Positions 63,037 to 64,000 of a DNA stretch of 64,000 bases are shown here, piece after piece. Made by a program: the position numbers and the translations under genes. The notes below the pieces were generated by a model that did no database searches, had not been told where the DNA came from, and saw only the letters and a program-made list of their open reading frames with translations. The stretch's first letter is position 1. Every line of letters starts with the position of its first letter. Origin of the DNA: Maylandia zebra (Eukaryota > Chordata > Actinopteri > Cichliformes > Cichlidae); assembly GCF_041146795.1 (NCBI RefSeq), contig NC_135178.1, forward strand, positions 4,532,844 through 4,596,843. Direction: 5' to 3'.

Positions 63037-63849
63037 TGTCACTACCCGATCCGTACCGGAAACCCGATCGGTACCCCGTATGCGCGAAAGGTTTCTACTT
63101 CCGGTCGTAGCGTTTTACGATAGTTATGGGTCAGAGTATCTGTTAAGAATAACAAGTATATCCTAAAATGTTTGCAATAATGAAGCATTTCAGTACAATG
63201 TAGACAAAATCGAAAAATAAAAATAAAGTTACGGATCAGGACTCTCCGATCCTTACTGCGCATGTGCAGATGTTTTCTTCTTCTTCTTCTGTTCGTTTAA
63301 TGGCAGTTTACTCCCCAGTGAACGAGGATACCGCCACCTGCTGACCGAGCGAATAAACCCTATTATAAACTGAATTAGCGTCATTACAAACATGTGTTAA
63401 ATCTGATTTAGCGATAGTCGAGTGTGTTTATGCTTGTCTGTGAGGAGAGGATTGTTGGAATAGTGATGATGATGTGCGCTATCACTGTCAATTGTCAGTA
63501 AACACTTAATCTGGCTGATGAATCTACACGTGAGATATTACAAAGTCTGCATTATTAACTCTGTCATTAGGCGCCATTCTTCTTATTTTACGGCGCTGTT
63601 TCTCAATCGGGGGACGCTCTCTGTTGAGGAGAAAAGCATGAATTTCTTTGTATACGGATTATCCATTGTTTAAATGTCCCGGGCAGTCGAAAAGGAGGCA
63701 GAGCTGTTGAGAAATGCTAGGAGCTAACTGGCCGCTAACCGTATCATTCAAATATATTGAATGACGCAATGTTGGCAAAGAGAGGAAGTGACGTAAGATT
63801 TGCGCATCGGGGTACCGATCGGGTTTCCGGTACGGATCAGGTAGTGACA
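63037..63849. mobile_element. inverted-repeat DNA transposon (MITE-like), 813 bp
   Basis: The ends are inverted repeats of about 42 bp with a single mismatch: TGTCACTACC, then GATCCGTACCGGAAACCCGA and TCGGTACCCCG. Looser similarity runs on to about 75 bp. The flanks carry the direct repeat GAGCA (63032-63036 and 63850-63854). No transposase frame is present, so it is non-autonomous. Superfamily is not assigned; a 5-bp duplication does not fit hAT (8 bp) or Tc1 (TA). Both inner ends hold ETS-like sites (ACTTCCGGTC, GAGGAAGTGACGTAAG). Confidence 0.85.
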
Positions 63850-64000
63850 GAGCAGGGCTGCCCTATGAATTCTGGGACACAGCTTCTTCTTCGGGGTTTA
63901 ACGGCAGCTGGCATCCTTGTACATGCAGTGCTGCCATCTTCTGTTTCAGTCCGTTATTACACTCTTAAATCCTACTACTTATTCCTGTGTCTTTTGGGAT
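63850..64000. repeat. flank of the transposon, part of a dispersed repeat
   Basis: CTTCTTCTTCGGGGTTTAAC then GGCAGCTGGCATCC and GTGCTGCCATCTTCTG resembles a frequent fish repeat. A related stretch (CTTCTTCTTCTG...TTTAATGGCAG...GCCACCTGCTG) lies inside the transposon at 63275-63345. Confidence 0.4.

Noticed and set aside
1-64000. CRISPR arrays, phage or bacterial operons
   Set aside because: There are no spaced direct repeats, operon-like gene strings or bacterial start signals. The sequence is plainly vertebrate.

Overview
The window is vertebrate nuclear DNA, almost certainly from a ray-finned (percomorph-type) fish. The genes are multi-exon with GT-AG introns and are close to known vertebrate proteins. 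The spacers hold teleost-type repeats: L2/Maui-like and Rex1/CR1-group LINEs, tRNA-derived SINEs, and hAT and Tc1 remnants. I read seven host genes, six of them with complete coding sequences, by joining exons across splice sites and checking that the reading phase is kept. No bacterial, CRISPR or operon-like structure is present.

Layout. (1) 1-2,000, minus: first coding exon of kcnv2, a modulatory Kv8.2 potassium-channel subunit; the rest lies beyond the left edge. (2) 3,100-8,300: a nested repeat block made of Rex1/CR1-group LINE pieces in both orientations, an L2-like LINE, two copies of one tRNA-SINE and a solo LTR. (3) 10,900-22,630, plus: tmem150a, seven coding exons, 290 aa. (4) 25,135-26,755, minus: rnf181, a RING-H2 E3 ligase, tail to tail with tmem150a. 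(5) 27,730-49,050, minus: pxn (paxillin), with a 13.3-kb first intron and three large phase-0 cassette exons that would raise the protein from 525 to about 1,174 residues. (6) 49,830-51,600, minus: ctu1, the tRNA wobble-uridine thiolase. (7) 52,014-53,470 and 57,295-59,110, minus: tandem lens crystallin genes crybb2 and crybb3, with a decayed Tc1-like transposon between them. (8) 61,155-63,020, minus: a small four-exon gene for an unrecognised 121-aa protein. An 813-bp inverted-repeat transposon sits 16 bp upstream of its start codon.

The genes do not form one pathway. Some neighbour pairs recall human gene order: tmem150a with rnf181 (human 2p11) and crybb2 with crybb3 (human 22q11). The most interesting parts are the long paxillin cassettes (with a possible extra LD motif and repeated M-T-P motifs), the transposon in the promoter of the small gene, the Pro/Ala/Asp tail on betaB3-crystallin, the exactly delimited solo LTR and hAT insertions, and a set of perfect snap-back hairpins. 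Exon boundaries were placed by eye and no database search was possible.
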